A stretch of DNA of 64,000 nt from Candidatus Obscuribacterales bacterium (GTDB taxonomy: Bacteria > Cyanobacteriota > Vampirovibrionia > Obscuribacterales > Obscuribacteraceae). Below are positions 52,041 through 59,323 of this stretch, in pieces. The notes under the pieces were generated by a model. It was not told the origin of the DNA and ran no database searches. It worked only from the letters and a program-made list of their open reading frames with translations. The stretch spans positions 1-64,000 of the forward strand of contig JAGVKG010000069.1 of the NCBI GenBank assembly GCA_020050685.1, read 5' to 3'. Positions within the stretch are counted from its first letter, which is position 1. The number at the start of each line of letters is the position of its first letter. The position numbers and the translations under genes were made by a program.

Positions 52041-52230
52041 GCACTAGCCATCACTTATTCAGCCATTACCTTCTCCGTCATTGTCACGGCAGTAAGATGC
52101 CGAGGGATGACTGAAGAGTAGTGGAGTCGATGGAAATGCTTGGCGGCGCGCACGAGGTCGCGTTCCTTTGTTCGATTACTACGAATAACAACCTAGAGCC
52201 GCCCGACCAGAGCAAGTCGTAAAAATTCTG
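52041..52230. repeat. Direct repeat, left copy (about 190 bp)
   Basis: Matches 54247-54468 over most of its length; the right copy has about 33 extra bases. On the minus strand it keeps an open frame containing FYDLLWSGGSRLLFVV in both copies. The two copies flank a 119-aa gene and a DUF4143 ATPase. Confidence 0.8.
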
Positions 52231-52314
52231 CTCGTAATATTTCGGTGGAAGAGCCGAGACGCTTAGCAAGCGATTATCGACTGAGGGTTCAGTTATTTAG
52301 TAGGAGAGAAAGGT

Positions 52315-52674
52315 ATGAATACCTTTAATGTAAATCTGGTCCGCTCTCTCGAAATTGTCCGCGAGTTCGCGGCCGACAAACGATGGAAAGGATGGGAGCT
52401 TGATGAAGCAAGTGAAAAAATTGAATCGGCCTGCAATGCCGAGGGACATGTGCAGCTTGCCTTGCTTCAAGGCGCTGTCGAGTCGTTAAAGCTAACGCCA
52501 TGGGTTCTCATCGGTACTACCGGTGAAGAGCTAATGGAATGCATTACAGCCTGCATCCAAGAAGCGGGGGGATCTATCAGTGAAAACTGGTGGGAATCAC
52601 AATACGATGAGACCTCTCACTTAGAAGGAAATATCCTCTGCGGCTTCCCTGAAGGAAAGCCGTGGTGGGTCTAA
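52315..52674 (+). CDS. Hypothetical protein, 119 aa
   Basis: Unrecognised. AGGAGAGAAAGG precedes the ATG. Helical N-terminus (SLEIVREFAADKRWKGWELDEASEKIES), then a mixed domain rich in Trp and Glu (VQLALLQGAVESLKLTPWVLIG, ENWWESQYDE). Acidic and soluble. It lies in the segment between the two direct-repeat copies, 158 bases before the ATPase. Confidence 0.74.
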   Translation: MNTFNVNLVRSLEIVREFAADKRWKGWELDEASEKIESACNAEGHVQLALLQGAVESLKLTPWVLIGTTGEELMECITACIQEAGGSISENWWESQYDETSHLEGNILCGFPEGKPWWV

Positions 52675-52765
52675 CAAGTTTAGGCGGCCGACTATAACCT
52701 TCGCCAACACCAACGGCCGCACAAGACGAAAGCCCGCTACCAAGCGCCTTTCTCTTGATTTGTGA

Positions 52766-52782
52766 CTACTATTACACATAGC
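52766..52782 (+). repeat. CTACTA-N7-TAG dyad, copy 6
   Basis: CTACTA, seven bases, TAGC. The only exact copy found outside a convergent gap; it lies between two plus-strand genes. Confidence 0.55.
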
Positions 52783-52804
52783 ATGAAAAGCAAATCCTTC
52801 ATAC

Positions 52805-52825
52805 AATGGTAGCATTGCTACCATT
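52805..52825. promoter_or_regulatory. Perfect inverted repeat before ATPase gene 3
   Basis: AATGGTAGCA-T-TGCTACCATT, ending eight bases before the chosen start codon. Confidence 0.7.
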
Positions 52826-52832
52826 TGGTGGT

Positions 52833-54128
52833 ATGATTGAATCAGCTCCATTCGGGTTGAATCCAATGCTCTTATCCAGAAGTTTGTCCACTCGTCTGCT
52901 GAATTCGTTTGATCACTCACCGGTTGTTTTCTTGAGTGGTGCGAGGCAGTCCGGCAAAAGCACTCTTGTTGGTCAATTGGCCAAACGCATGCATCAGGCG
53001 GAGTACTACACATTTGACGACGCCCACACTCTAGATCTGGCGTTGGCAGACCCTCAAACTTTTGTAGAGTCACTGAAACTGCCGGCCATCATTGACGAAG
53101 TTCAGTTAGTTGACAAAGTAGCTAGAGCAATAAAACTAGTAGTCGATAGGTCTCGCAAGCCTGGAATGTTCTTACTTACTGGCTCTGCTAGTGTCATGGT
53201 GCTTCCTAAGCTCTCAGAAGCCCTGGTTGGCCGCATGGACACGCATACGTTGTATCCGTTTAGTCAAGGCGAACTTGCCGGCATCAAAGAAGACTTTCTG
53301 AAATTTGTGTTTGATGGCAGACTCAAGATGTCTGGAGAATCATCCGTTGGCAAAGCCGCCAAGGGAGAGAACCTGAAGTCAGATCTGGCAGACAGAATTT
53401 TGAGAGGGGGTTTTCCGGTTGTGGCACTTCAGGATAATGCAGCAATCCGGAAAGAGTGGTTTGGTTCGTATCTCTCTGACGTCATACGGCGCGAGGTGCG
53501 GCAAATGTCGGACATTGACCGCCTTAACAAATTACCATCACTGCTTGCTCACGTTGCATCAAGCATGGGCGGGCTTCTCAACGTTACCGATCTGGCTGGC
53601 AGGGCGGCTATACCGGCAGTCACGCTTTCCCGATACCTGACTCTCCTTAATGCCGCCTACTTAGTTGGATTTGTCAAACCCTGGTCGATGAAGTTGACTA
53701 ACACAATCACGAAGTCCCCGAAAGTGTACATGCTGGATACCGGACTGGCCGGCTATGTCCTAACTTTGGATAAATCGAAACTTCTAAGTGATGGGCAGGC
53801 ATTTGGACGCATGCTGGAAAATTTTGTTTATGCCGAGCTTCTTAAACAAACAAGCTGGAGCGCTCTGGATTGTGAGCTTTTTCATTTTCGCACTCGCACG
53901 GGTATCGAGGTGGACTTCATCGTCAAAGATCAAGACGGGAGATTAGTAGCATTAGAAATCAAGGCATCGACATCGGTCACACAGGATGATTTCCGAGGCA
54001 TCAATTATTTTGCCTCACATTTCAAACAGAAATTTACCAGGGGTGTCGTTCTCTATTGCGGAGATCGGTTGATTGCTTTTGGCGACAATAAATGGGCAAT
54101 GCCGGTGAGTATGTTGTGGGAGCATTAA
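52833..54128 (+). CDS. AAA_14/DUF4143 ATP-binding protein 3
   Basis: 431 aa from the ATG at 52833; ATGs at 52806 (inside the inverted repeat) and 52866 are alternatives, and none has a strong ribosome binding site. Walker A GARQSGKST, Walker B IIDEVQL and LLTGSASV mark the ATPase domain. The C-terminal DUF4143 region has TGIEVDFIVK...ALEIKAS. An inserted basic segment (about residues 170-200) is absent from the two paralogues at 30850 and 34703. The gene is flanked by roughly 200-bp direct repeats with the 119-aa gene. Confidence 0.9.
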   Translation: MIESAPFGLNPMLLSRSLSTRLLNSFDHSPVVFLSGARQSGKSTLVGQLAKRMHQAEYYTFDDAHTLDLALADPQTFVESLKLPAIIDEVQLVDKVARAIKLVVDRSRKPGMFLLTGSASVMVLPKLSEALVGRMDTHTLYPFSQGELAGIKEDFLKFVFDGRLKMSGESSVGKAAKGENLKSDLADRILRGGFPVVALQDNAAIRKEWFGSYLSDVIRREVRQMSDIDRLNKLPSLLAHVASSMGGLLNVTDLAGRAAIPAVTLSRYLTLLNAAYLVGFVKPWSMKLTNTITKSPKVYMLDTGLAGYVLTLDKSKLLSDGQAFGRMLENFVYAELLKQTSWSALDCELFHFRTRTGIEVDFIVKDQDGRLVALEIKASTSVTQDDFRGINYFASHFKQKFTRGVVLYCGDRLIAFGDNKWAMPVSMLWEH

Positions 54129-54246
54129 CGCTACAAGGAACGGCAACTTCATGAAAGTTTGCTCCGAGGGTGTCCTGTGATTTTGTTGATCCAGTTGTCA
54201 TTCTTGCACTGACTTCAGAGGTATGTCGTTGTCTTGTGCTAAGTTG

Positions 54247-54468
54247 CGCTAGCCATCACTTATTCAGCCATTACCTTCTCCGTCATTGTCACGGCAGTAA
54301 GATGCCGAGGGATGACTGAAGAGTAGTGGAGTCGATGGAAATGCCTTGGCTTATTCTGCTGGGTTCCGATTGCTCCTTATATAGGGAGCACGAGGTCGCG
54401 TCCTTTTGTCCGATTACTACGAATAACAACCTAGAGCCGCCCGACCAGAGCAAGTCGTAAAAATTCTG
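54247..54468. repeat. Direct repeat, right copy (about 222 bp)
   Basis: Partner of 52041-52230. The extra part includes a TTGCTCC-TTATAT-AGGGAGCA hairpin. A full-length open frame on the minus strand (54289-54597) shares FYDLLWSGGSRLLFVVI and ISIDSTTLQSSLGILLP with the left copy. Confidence 0.8.
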
Positions 54469-54490
54469 GCTTTTCGTTTTGTGCTGAAAA

Positions 54491-54507
54491 CTACTAGTAC
54501 GTCTAGT
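54491..54507 (+). repeat. CTACTA-N7-TAG dyad, copy 7
   Basis: CTACTA, seven bases, TAGT, then AAA, between convergent genes. Confidence 0.6.
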
Positions 54508-54572
54508 AAAGTATGATAAAAAATACAGAACATAATATAGCTTGCTGCGCAAAAATGATGGCACCACAAGAA

Positions 54573-54610
54573 CAATCAACCGCTGATGTTGGAGCATAAG
54601 CGGTTGATTG
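54573..54610 (-). terminator. Hairpin after the 109-aa gene
   Basis: A perfect 12-bp stem CAATCAACCGCT / AGCGGTTGATTG with a 14-base loop; no U-tract. Confidence 0.7.
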
Positions 54611-54623
54611 TCTATGGCGTCTG

Positions 54624-54953
54624 TCAGTACGTCCTCGTGAAGAGGTAGTATTTGTCTTCGTTATCGTCCCATCCTCGCAAGAGGACGGTCATCGTTGTGC
54701 CTTCCCAACTAAGAAGCACGCCGACCTTGGTCGTCCAGTTTCTGGACAGATAGTCGGCGAGTTTAGCACCACCAGGGGTGACCGCATCAGGCAACCAGAG
54801 CGCCACGTGGTTCACAGCTTCTTCTCTGGTCATCACATACTTGAGTCCGTGCATACAGGCTCGTATCCACTCAAGTTGATATCCTAGATGCGCACACATA
54901 TGACCGGGTTTTGCGTCCGGCCCCATGTGCATCGTTCCTTGTTCTTGACACAT
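54624..54953 (-). CDS. Hypothetical protein, 109 aa
   Basis: Unrecognised. GAGGAGG precedes the ATG at 54953; an upstream in-frame ATG would place that site inside the gene. The N-terminus has Cys, Met and His (MCQEQGTMHMGPDAKPGHMCAH). The C-terminal half is a strand-rich globular domain (VGVLLSWEGTTMTVLLRGWDD). It follows the 380-aa gene behind a cruciform. Confidence 0.75.
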   Translation of the reverse strand: MCQEQGTMHMGPDAKPGHMCAHLGYQLEWIRACMHGLKYVMTREEAVNHVALWLPDAVTPGGAKLADYLSRNWTTKVGVLLSWEGTTMTVLLRGWDDNEDKYYLFTRTY

Positions 54954-54985
54954 AAGCGTGCCTCCTCGTTTGAAAGTGTAGTAAT

Positions 54986-55046
54986 CACGCGTGCCCGCCA
55001 AGCCGAAGTGGCTTGGCGACTGCGATGTGCAGTGGTGGCACGCGTG
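54986..55046 (-). other. Double inverted repeat (cruciform) between genes
   Basis: An outer perfect 10-bp CACGCGTGCC / GGCACGCGTG encloses an inner perfect 9-bp CGCCAAGCC / GGCTTGGCG. It lies between the 380-aa and 109-aa genes. Confidence 0.75.
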
Positions 55047-55063
55047 TTTGAACTAGCGGTGCG

Positions 55064-56206
55064 TTAGCAGTCTAACGACACCACCTTGTCCGTTGTATCG
55101 GACGCGGACGTTTGGGCAGGTTGCGTTGGTTTTTTGCCTCCTTTCTTGCCCTTCTTCTTGTTCTTCTTCGCTGGTGCTTGGCCGTTCTCGACGGGCTTGC
55201 TCGCTGTCCGATTACTCGCTCTTGGGGGCGCGATGTTCGGAATCAGTTGAGCGAGATCGGGAATGTATGAACCCAGTGCACTGATGTGCGCCGTTTCCAC
55301 CAATCCGATCTTCTTTAGAGCCCGGACGAGATTGAACAGGCTGTTGCGCTTCGCGAAGTCAGCACGCACGGTCGCGGCCACGAATTCGACGAGACTTGCT
55401 TTCGCAGTCTCGACCGCCTCCGCAGCCCCTTCCGCTCCAGCTTGTCGAAGATTGAGCGCGTCTTCGAGTGCGGCGATGCGCTCAATTAGTGTCTGCGGAA
55501 TCACTACGTTCTCGAGGTTCTCAGCCGTTCTTTCGAGTTCGGCGAGATCCGAGTAGTGGTCGTGTTCCGAAACACCTTGAGCTACGAGAGCCGCCTTTCG
55601 GCTGAAGATATCCGTGCGGACATGGAGTTTCTCTCCAGCCTTGATGCGGGTGTCTGAGGCCCACTTCATTGCCTTGATGGCTCGACGAACCCGAACGGAC
55701 TCGGCGATCAGCGCGGTTTCCGTGTACCGCAAGTCGCGCGTTATGCGAGACGCCTGGATTTTCACTCCGGTCTCCGTGAACAGAATGATCGTGTGATCAC
55801 CATTCTTGAAGAGGCGATTCCCTTTGGCGTCCACGACGACGGTGATGCTCTCGCCTTCGCGCTGTAGCGAACGAAGAACGCTCTCTGTCGCGGATTCCAC
55901 CGAGAAGCTGCTCGGAGCAACTTGGCAGTGGAAGCTGACGCTCCCGTTTTGCTCTTCGCGCACCCGTAGCAGGTTGCTTGATCTCGCGAGCAGGATCCTG
56001 TGAATGAACTGTCTGGCTTGCGTGCCATCGAATGCTGGGGTGAGCGGTTCGATGATGTCCTTGAATGCCGAGAGTGATATCTTCTCCGTTGGTGTGGTCT
56101 CGGCTGTTGTGTTTTCCTGATTCGCTGTTTCCGGCGTTTCGGTTTGAGTTGGCTCTTGAGTTTCAGCTTGCGTTGCTGGTTCCTGAGCGTTAACTTCGTT
56201 AGACAT
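55064..56206 (-). CDS. Hypothetical protein, 380 aa
   Basis: Unrecognised. GGGAGGT precedes the ATG. The N-terminal 40 residues are Gln/Thr/Glu-rich and disordered (PATQAETQEPTQTETPETA). The core (45-300) is mixed alpha/beta: SFHCQVAPSSFSVES, ESITVVVDAKGNRLFKNGDHTIILFTETG. A long helical part follows. The C-terminus is a Lys/Gly-rich tail (KKNKKKGKKGGKK), which could bind nucleic acid. It is the first gene of the pair with the 109-aa protein. Confidence 0.8.
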   Translation of the reverse strand: MSNEVNAQEPATQAETQEPTQTETPETANQENTTAETTPTEKISLSAFKDIIEPLTPAFDGTQARQFIHRILLARSSNLLRVREEQNGSVSFHCQVAPSSFSVESATESVLRSLQREGESITVVVDAKGNRLFKNGDHTIILFTETGVKIQASRITRDLRYTETALIAESVRVRRAIKAMKWASDTRIKAGEKLHVRTDIFSRKAALVAQGVSEHDHYSDLAELERTAENLENVVIPQTLIERIAALEDALNLRQAGAEGAAEAVETAKASLVEFVAATVRADFAKRNSLFNLVRALKKIGLVETAHISALGSYIPDLAQLIPNIAPPRASNRTASKPVENGQAPAKKNKKKGKKGGKKPTQPAQTSASDTTDKVVSLDC

Positions 56207-56613
56207 AATCGAACCTCCCGAGCAGATAACCTGCTCAATCGTCTATTTCGCTATGAAAAAATGTCCCGAGCCAAAACTGGCGCAGAACATATCTGGTATC
56301 ACTCATTTGCAAAGACTTCTCCTATTCAGCTGCGATGCTAAATGAAAGGTTGCCTTTGATTTGGAAATTGTATTGGGTAGAGCTTTTGGGCTATGTCCTA
56401 AACAAAAAAATGAGTTATATCAGAGAACCTCAACTTAGTAATTCTCTATAGTAAGAAACAAGAGAAACTTATATTTCGCGCGCGCGATCATTAGGGGAAT
56501 TACTAAGCGCAACAATTGGCGCGACCTAGCGCGCCGTCTAATGTTGCGTTTTTTCTCTGCCAAGGCATCCGCAGATTGTTTAGCGAGCGAGATTAAAATT
56601 CACCACTTGGTTT
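56207..56613. other. Intergenic gap upstream of BrnTA
   Basis: No gene. A CG-alternating tract at 56476-56486 (TTTCGCGCGCGCGA). GCGCGACCTAGCGCGCCGTCTAATGTTGCG at 56519-56548 is the third copy of the CATTAGACG/GCGCTAG element. Confidence 0.5.
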
Positions 56614-56648
56614 GAACTTTTTGCCTACCTCAAACGTCTTATATATGA
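56614..56648 (+). promoter_or_regulatory. ECF-like promoter, site D
   Basis: TTTGAACTTTTTGCCTACCT, then CAAACGTCTTATATATGAGG. There are 15 bases between GAACTT and CGTCTT. The BrnT start is 31 bases after CGTCTT. Confidence 0.65.
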
Positions 56649-56670
56649 GGGGCAGCAGGGGGAATTTGAC

Positions 56671-56985
56671 GTGTCTAGACATATCGTCTATACTAGCTAT
56701 GGCACATTTGAATGGAATGTGCACAAGCGAGAACAAAATTTGTTCAAGCATAATATTGATTTTTTCAAGATCACACCCATGTTTTCGCAGCCATGTCTGG
56801 ACAAGCGCGATGATCGAAGGGATTATGGCGAAATTCGTTGGGTGTCCATGGGTGAAGTCGAGGGCTTGGTCCTGCGTGTGACTTACACCATGCGAGCAGA
56901 CACGATTCGGCTTATTTCAGCAAGGAGGGCTAGTAGAAATGAAAGGAAAACGTACTTTTTATGGAGAACAAGATCTATTAGCTGA
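56671..56985 (+). CDS. brnT: BrnT-type toxin (GTG start)
   Basis: 104 aa. The BrnT (RelE-fold RNase) signature is complete: TFEWNVHKREQNLFKHNIDFFK, then GEIRWVSMGEVEGLVLRVTYTMRADTIRLISARRASRNERKTY. AGGGGG precedes the GTG. It overlaps the BrnA start by 47 bases. Confidence 0.92.
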   Translation: MSRHIVYTSYGTFEWNVHKREQNLFKHNIDFFKITPMFSQPCLDKRDDRRDYGEIRWVSMGEVEGLVLRVTYTMRADTIRLISARRASRNERKTYFLWRTRSIS

Positions 56986-57295
56986 GGATCGAACCGATTG
57001 GAAGCTGGTTCGAAAAATGAAAGACAAAGACATTGACTATTCGGATGATCCGGCAACTGATGAAGCGTTTTGGGCTGATGCAGAGTGGATTATCCCGGGA
57101 CGGAAGATAGCTTTGGGTGTGCGCTTTGACAAGGCTGTGGTTTCTTGGTTCAAAAGCCTTGGTCCAGGATATCAGACCAAGATGAATGCGGTGCTGCGCC
57201 AATACATGGAGCACCAGCTCATGAAAACGTCAAAGCCGCCAGCGCCAAAGACACCAGCGCGTAAATCCCCCGCACCCAAGAAACGCAAGAAATAG
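56939..57295 (+). CDS. brnA: BrnA-type antitoxin
   Basis: 118 aa. The BrnA family pattern TDWKLVRKMKDKDIDYSDDP, then RKIALGVRFDKAVVSWFKSLGPGYQTKMNAVLRQYM, is a ribbon-helix-helix. The last 25 residues (KPPAPKTPARKSPAPKKRKK) are an unusual histone-like basic tail beyond the usual end of the family. AAGGAGGG precedes the ATG. Confidence 0.93.
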   Translation: MKGKRTFYGEQDLLAEDRTDWKLVRKMKDKDIDYSDDPATDEAFWADAEWIIPGRKIALGVRFDKAVVSWFKSLGPGYQTKMNAVLRQYMEHQLMKTSKPPAPKTPARKSPAPKKRKK

Positions 57296-57641
57296 AGTGA
57301 GGCGTGGTATCACTCACATTAAACCGTGCGCTAGGTTGCGCTAGTGTTAATCGACACCTAAACGGGTCGATTTAATCGTGGTATATCGTAAGGTTCCCAC
57401 TGAGATCTATATTTAGAATATTTCTTTTGTGTAAGTGGTTTTGATAGGTTCAATTTACACGTTGAAACCAACTTTTATTTGAGACCCCAGAAACACAGCT
57501 AAAGCATTATCCAATAAGCGTTTTCAAAACTATCCAAGAAGCAATGGCTTCACGGGTGGTGCTTTGTGTTTCGGTTTCGCTTGAAGATTTCATTCGTGTG
57601 CATTGTTACCACTGTTGAAAATTCCTAGGAGGAATTGTCAT
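57296..57641. other. Intergenic gap
   Basis: No gene. GTGCGCTAGGTTGCGCTAG at 57327-57345 relates to the words at 51892 and 54237. CGACACCTAAACGGGTCG (57351-57368) is a short dyad. Confidence 0.45.
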
Positions 57642-58007
57642 ATGCGTACTCAGTTTACACCCCAGGACCTGATCAAAGGCACCGCTGCAGTCAGCAAAGC
57701 GGAGTTGAAGCAAGCTCAAAAGGCGCAGGATGAAGCTAGAAAGAAGCGGAAACCGGAAGTCGATAAGCTCGTAGATGAAGTGTGGCAAGCGGGCATCGAT
57801 CAAAAATTCGATGGTGTGAATGTGAAAGCGATTTCCTTCACGCTCCCCGTCAACACCGACGCCGAGGTGAAGCGAGATGCGGAAATTCGTTTGACGGAGC
57901 AACAATGGGTTGTTTCCGGCGACGACGTTTGGGACATCTCGCCCAAGTCGCTTCGTCCTCAATCCAAGCGCTGCTTTCTGAAGCCGTGGACCTGGTTCCG
58001 CCGCTAA
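57642..58007 (+). CDS. Hypothetical protein, 121 aa
   Basis: Unrecognised. AGGAGG precedes the ATG at 57642. N-terminal charged helices (KAELKQAQKAQDEARKKRKPEVDKLVDEVWQ), then a strand-rich C-terminal half (VKAISFTLPVNTDAEVKRDAEIRLTEQQWVVSGDDVWDISP) ending in a basic FLKPWTWFRR. A small globular domain with a helical lead. Its terminator is the 13-bp hairpin at 58028. Confidence 0.75.
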   Translation: MRTQFTPQDLIKGTAAVSKAELKQAQKAQDEARKKRKPEVDKLVDEVWQAGIDQKFDGVNVKAISFTLPVNTDAEVKRDAEIRLTEQQWVVSGDDVWDISPKSLRPQSKRCFLKPWTWFRR

Positions 58008-58027
58008 CCCCCATCCGCGAGAGGACT

Positions 58028-58060
58028 AAAGGCACCACTTCTGGACAAAGTGGTGCCTTT
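58028..58060 (+). terminator. Hairpin with GGCACCACTT / AAGTGGTGCC arms
   Basis: A perfect 13-bp stem AAAGGCACCACTT / AAGTGGTGCCTTT followed by CTCTC. Confidence 0.82.
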
Positions 58061-58091
58061 CTCTCATCCATTGAAAAACGAAAGGAGGTCC

Positions 58092-58142
58092 ATGGGGCAC
58101 AGCACTCGTCAAATCATACTAATCGCAGGAGAACACGCATGA
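58092..58142 (+). CDS. 16-codon leader peptide, translationally coupled
   Basis: AAAGGAGGTC, then ATG at 58092, and 16 codons ending TGA that overlaps the ATG of the next gene (ATGA). The peptide (MGHSTRQIILIAGEHA) has no evident function. A strong ribosome binding site this close to the next start suggests coupled or regulated initiation. Confidence 0.5.
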   Translation: MGHSTRQIILIAGEHA

Positions 58143-58468
58143 AATTTTATTTTTCGCCGCCGAAGCAAGAAGCAGACGACCCCCAATTCTCCGAGACAAT
58201 CATCCAGGTATCATCAGACAGGCACAGCCGCAAGCTCGAGGTTGCCCAGAAGCTCGCAGGCCAGATCGCTAACAAGTTTGGCGAAGCGGTGCAAGCGCAT
58301 GCGATGTCATTCGGGCGCGACGAAATAGAGATTTGCATTGGAAACTGCAATACCCACAATGGGACGATCGGTGTGTGCATGCCGGTCTCCGCACACTTGT
58401 CGCCCGATGAACTTCGCGAGCGACTCATCGGAGTCGGAATGATCGAAGGACTGCCAACGCGTCATTAA
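58139..58468 (+). CDS. Hypothetical protein, 109 aa
   Basis: Unrecognised. AGGAG precedes the ATG, which also overlaps the leader stop. It has a strand at the start (MKFYFSPPKQEAD), helices (SRKLEVAQKLAGQIANKFGEAVQAHAMSF), strands (DEIEICIGNCNTHNGTIGVCMPV) and a C-terminal helix. A compact alpha/beta domain with two Cys. It is followed by a 12-bp hairpin. Confidence 0.75.
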   Translation: MKFYFSPPKQEADDPQFSETIIQVSSDRHSRKLEVAQKLAGQIANKFGEAVQAHAMSFGRDEIEICIGNCNTHNGTIGVCMPVSAHLSPDELRERLIGVGMIEGLPTRH

Positions 58469-58563
58469 TCGCGCAGTAGTTCGTTAGTGTCATTTTGTAG
58501 GCGTGCAAACGAGACGCCGCCGCAGCAACAAGAGTCAAAAAGGAAAAAACTAGCATGACTGTG

Positions 58564-58592
58564 ATGCCACCACTTTTGCGAAGTGGTGGCAT
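58564..58592 (+). terminator. TGCCACCA/TGGTGGCA hairpin
   Basis: A perfect 12-bp stem ATGCCACCACTT / AAGTGGTGGCAT, then TGCTTTT. A near copy with its flank (GCATGAC...) is at 59219-59257. Confidence 0.78.
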
Positions 58593-58630
58593 TGCTTTTG
58601 TGCGCAATTGCATCTGAGGAGGTGCTTTTT

Positions 58631-59146
58631 ATGAAACTACCAAACTTGAGCAAATTGTCTTTGTCGCTTTCAACGGTTAGCGCCAATGTGGTGCGGCTTC
58701 TGCGAAAGCAGAATCCGGGTAAATCCGATGGAGATATCCTGGGTGGAATCATCAGCGATGTCTTTCTGTCCGGGGTCGGAATCGACTTTAGATGTTATCT
58801 GCAGACCGACCTGCATCGACATCCGGGTGGTGGCACTCGGAGCCGCCTGTGCGGAAAGAAGAAGGCGAAGCAACACTTCACGCCGCTTCTCACGCCAGCA
58901 GCACAAAAGTGCTTCCGCATTATCTATCAGGACGCGGTGGCAAAGTGCGGAAAGACACTCAGCGTGACTGAGTTCATCGAAGCACTCTATCTGTCGCGTT
59001 GCCCGAAGCCGGAGTTGAGGAAGCTCATTCACTCCCTCGACAGCAATCGGCTGTCAGCAAATGGGTGTGAGGCCTGCACGCAAAACTGTGTGCAAGTGGC
59101 CTGCATATTCACAGGTCGATCGGGGTCGGGAAGTTCACTTCTCTAA
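58631..59146 (+). CDS. Hypothetical Cys-rich protein, 171 aa
   Basis: Unrecognised. GAGGAGG precedes the ATG at 58631. The middle (95-145) has TPAAQKCFRIIYQDAVAKCGKTLSVTEFIEALYLSR, which faintly resembles a Clp N-terminal repeat (TPxAxxxLxxA...). The C-terminus has Cys in CEACTQNCVQVAC. There is no signal. Ends at the hairpin 59161-59192. Confidence 0.72.
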   Translation: MKLPNLSKLSLSLSTVSANVVRLLRKQNPGKSDGDILGGIISDVFLSGVGIDFRCYLQTDLHRHPGGGTRSRLCGKKKAKQHFTPLLTPAAQKCFRIIYQDAVAKCGKTLSVTEFIEALYLSRCPKPELRKLIHSLDSNRLSANGCEACTQNCVQVACIFTGRSGSGSSLL

Positions 59147-59160
59147 CCCGTCAAACGAGA

Positions 59161-59192
59161 TGTGGTGGCAGACAGCAAGTCTCGCCACCACA
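59161..59192 (+). terminator. TGTGGTGGC/GCCACCACA hairpin
   Basis: A perfect 9-bp stem with a 14-base loop, just after the 171-aa gene. Confidence 0.75.
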
Positions 59193-59323
59193 CTTCGTGT
59201 TCTCAATTAGTAAATTCAGCATGACGGTCATGCCACCACTTCGCAACAGTGGCGGCACTTATTCCATTGAAAAAACATTTGTCTACTACTGGCGGTCGCA
59301 GAGCGCGTACAAAAGACGTGACA

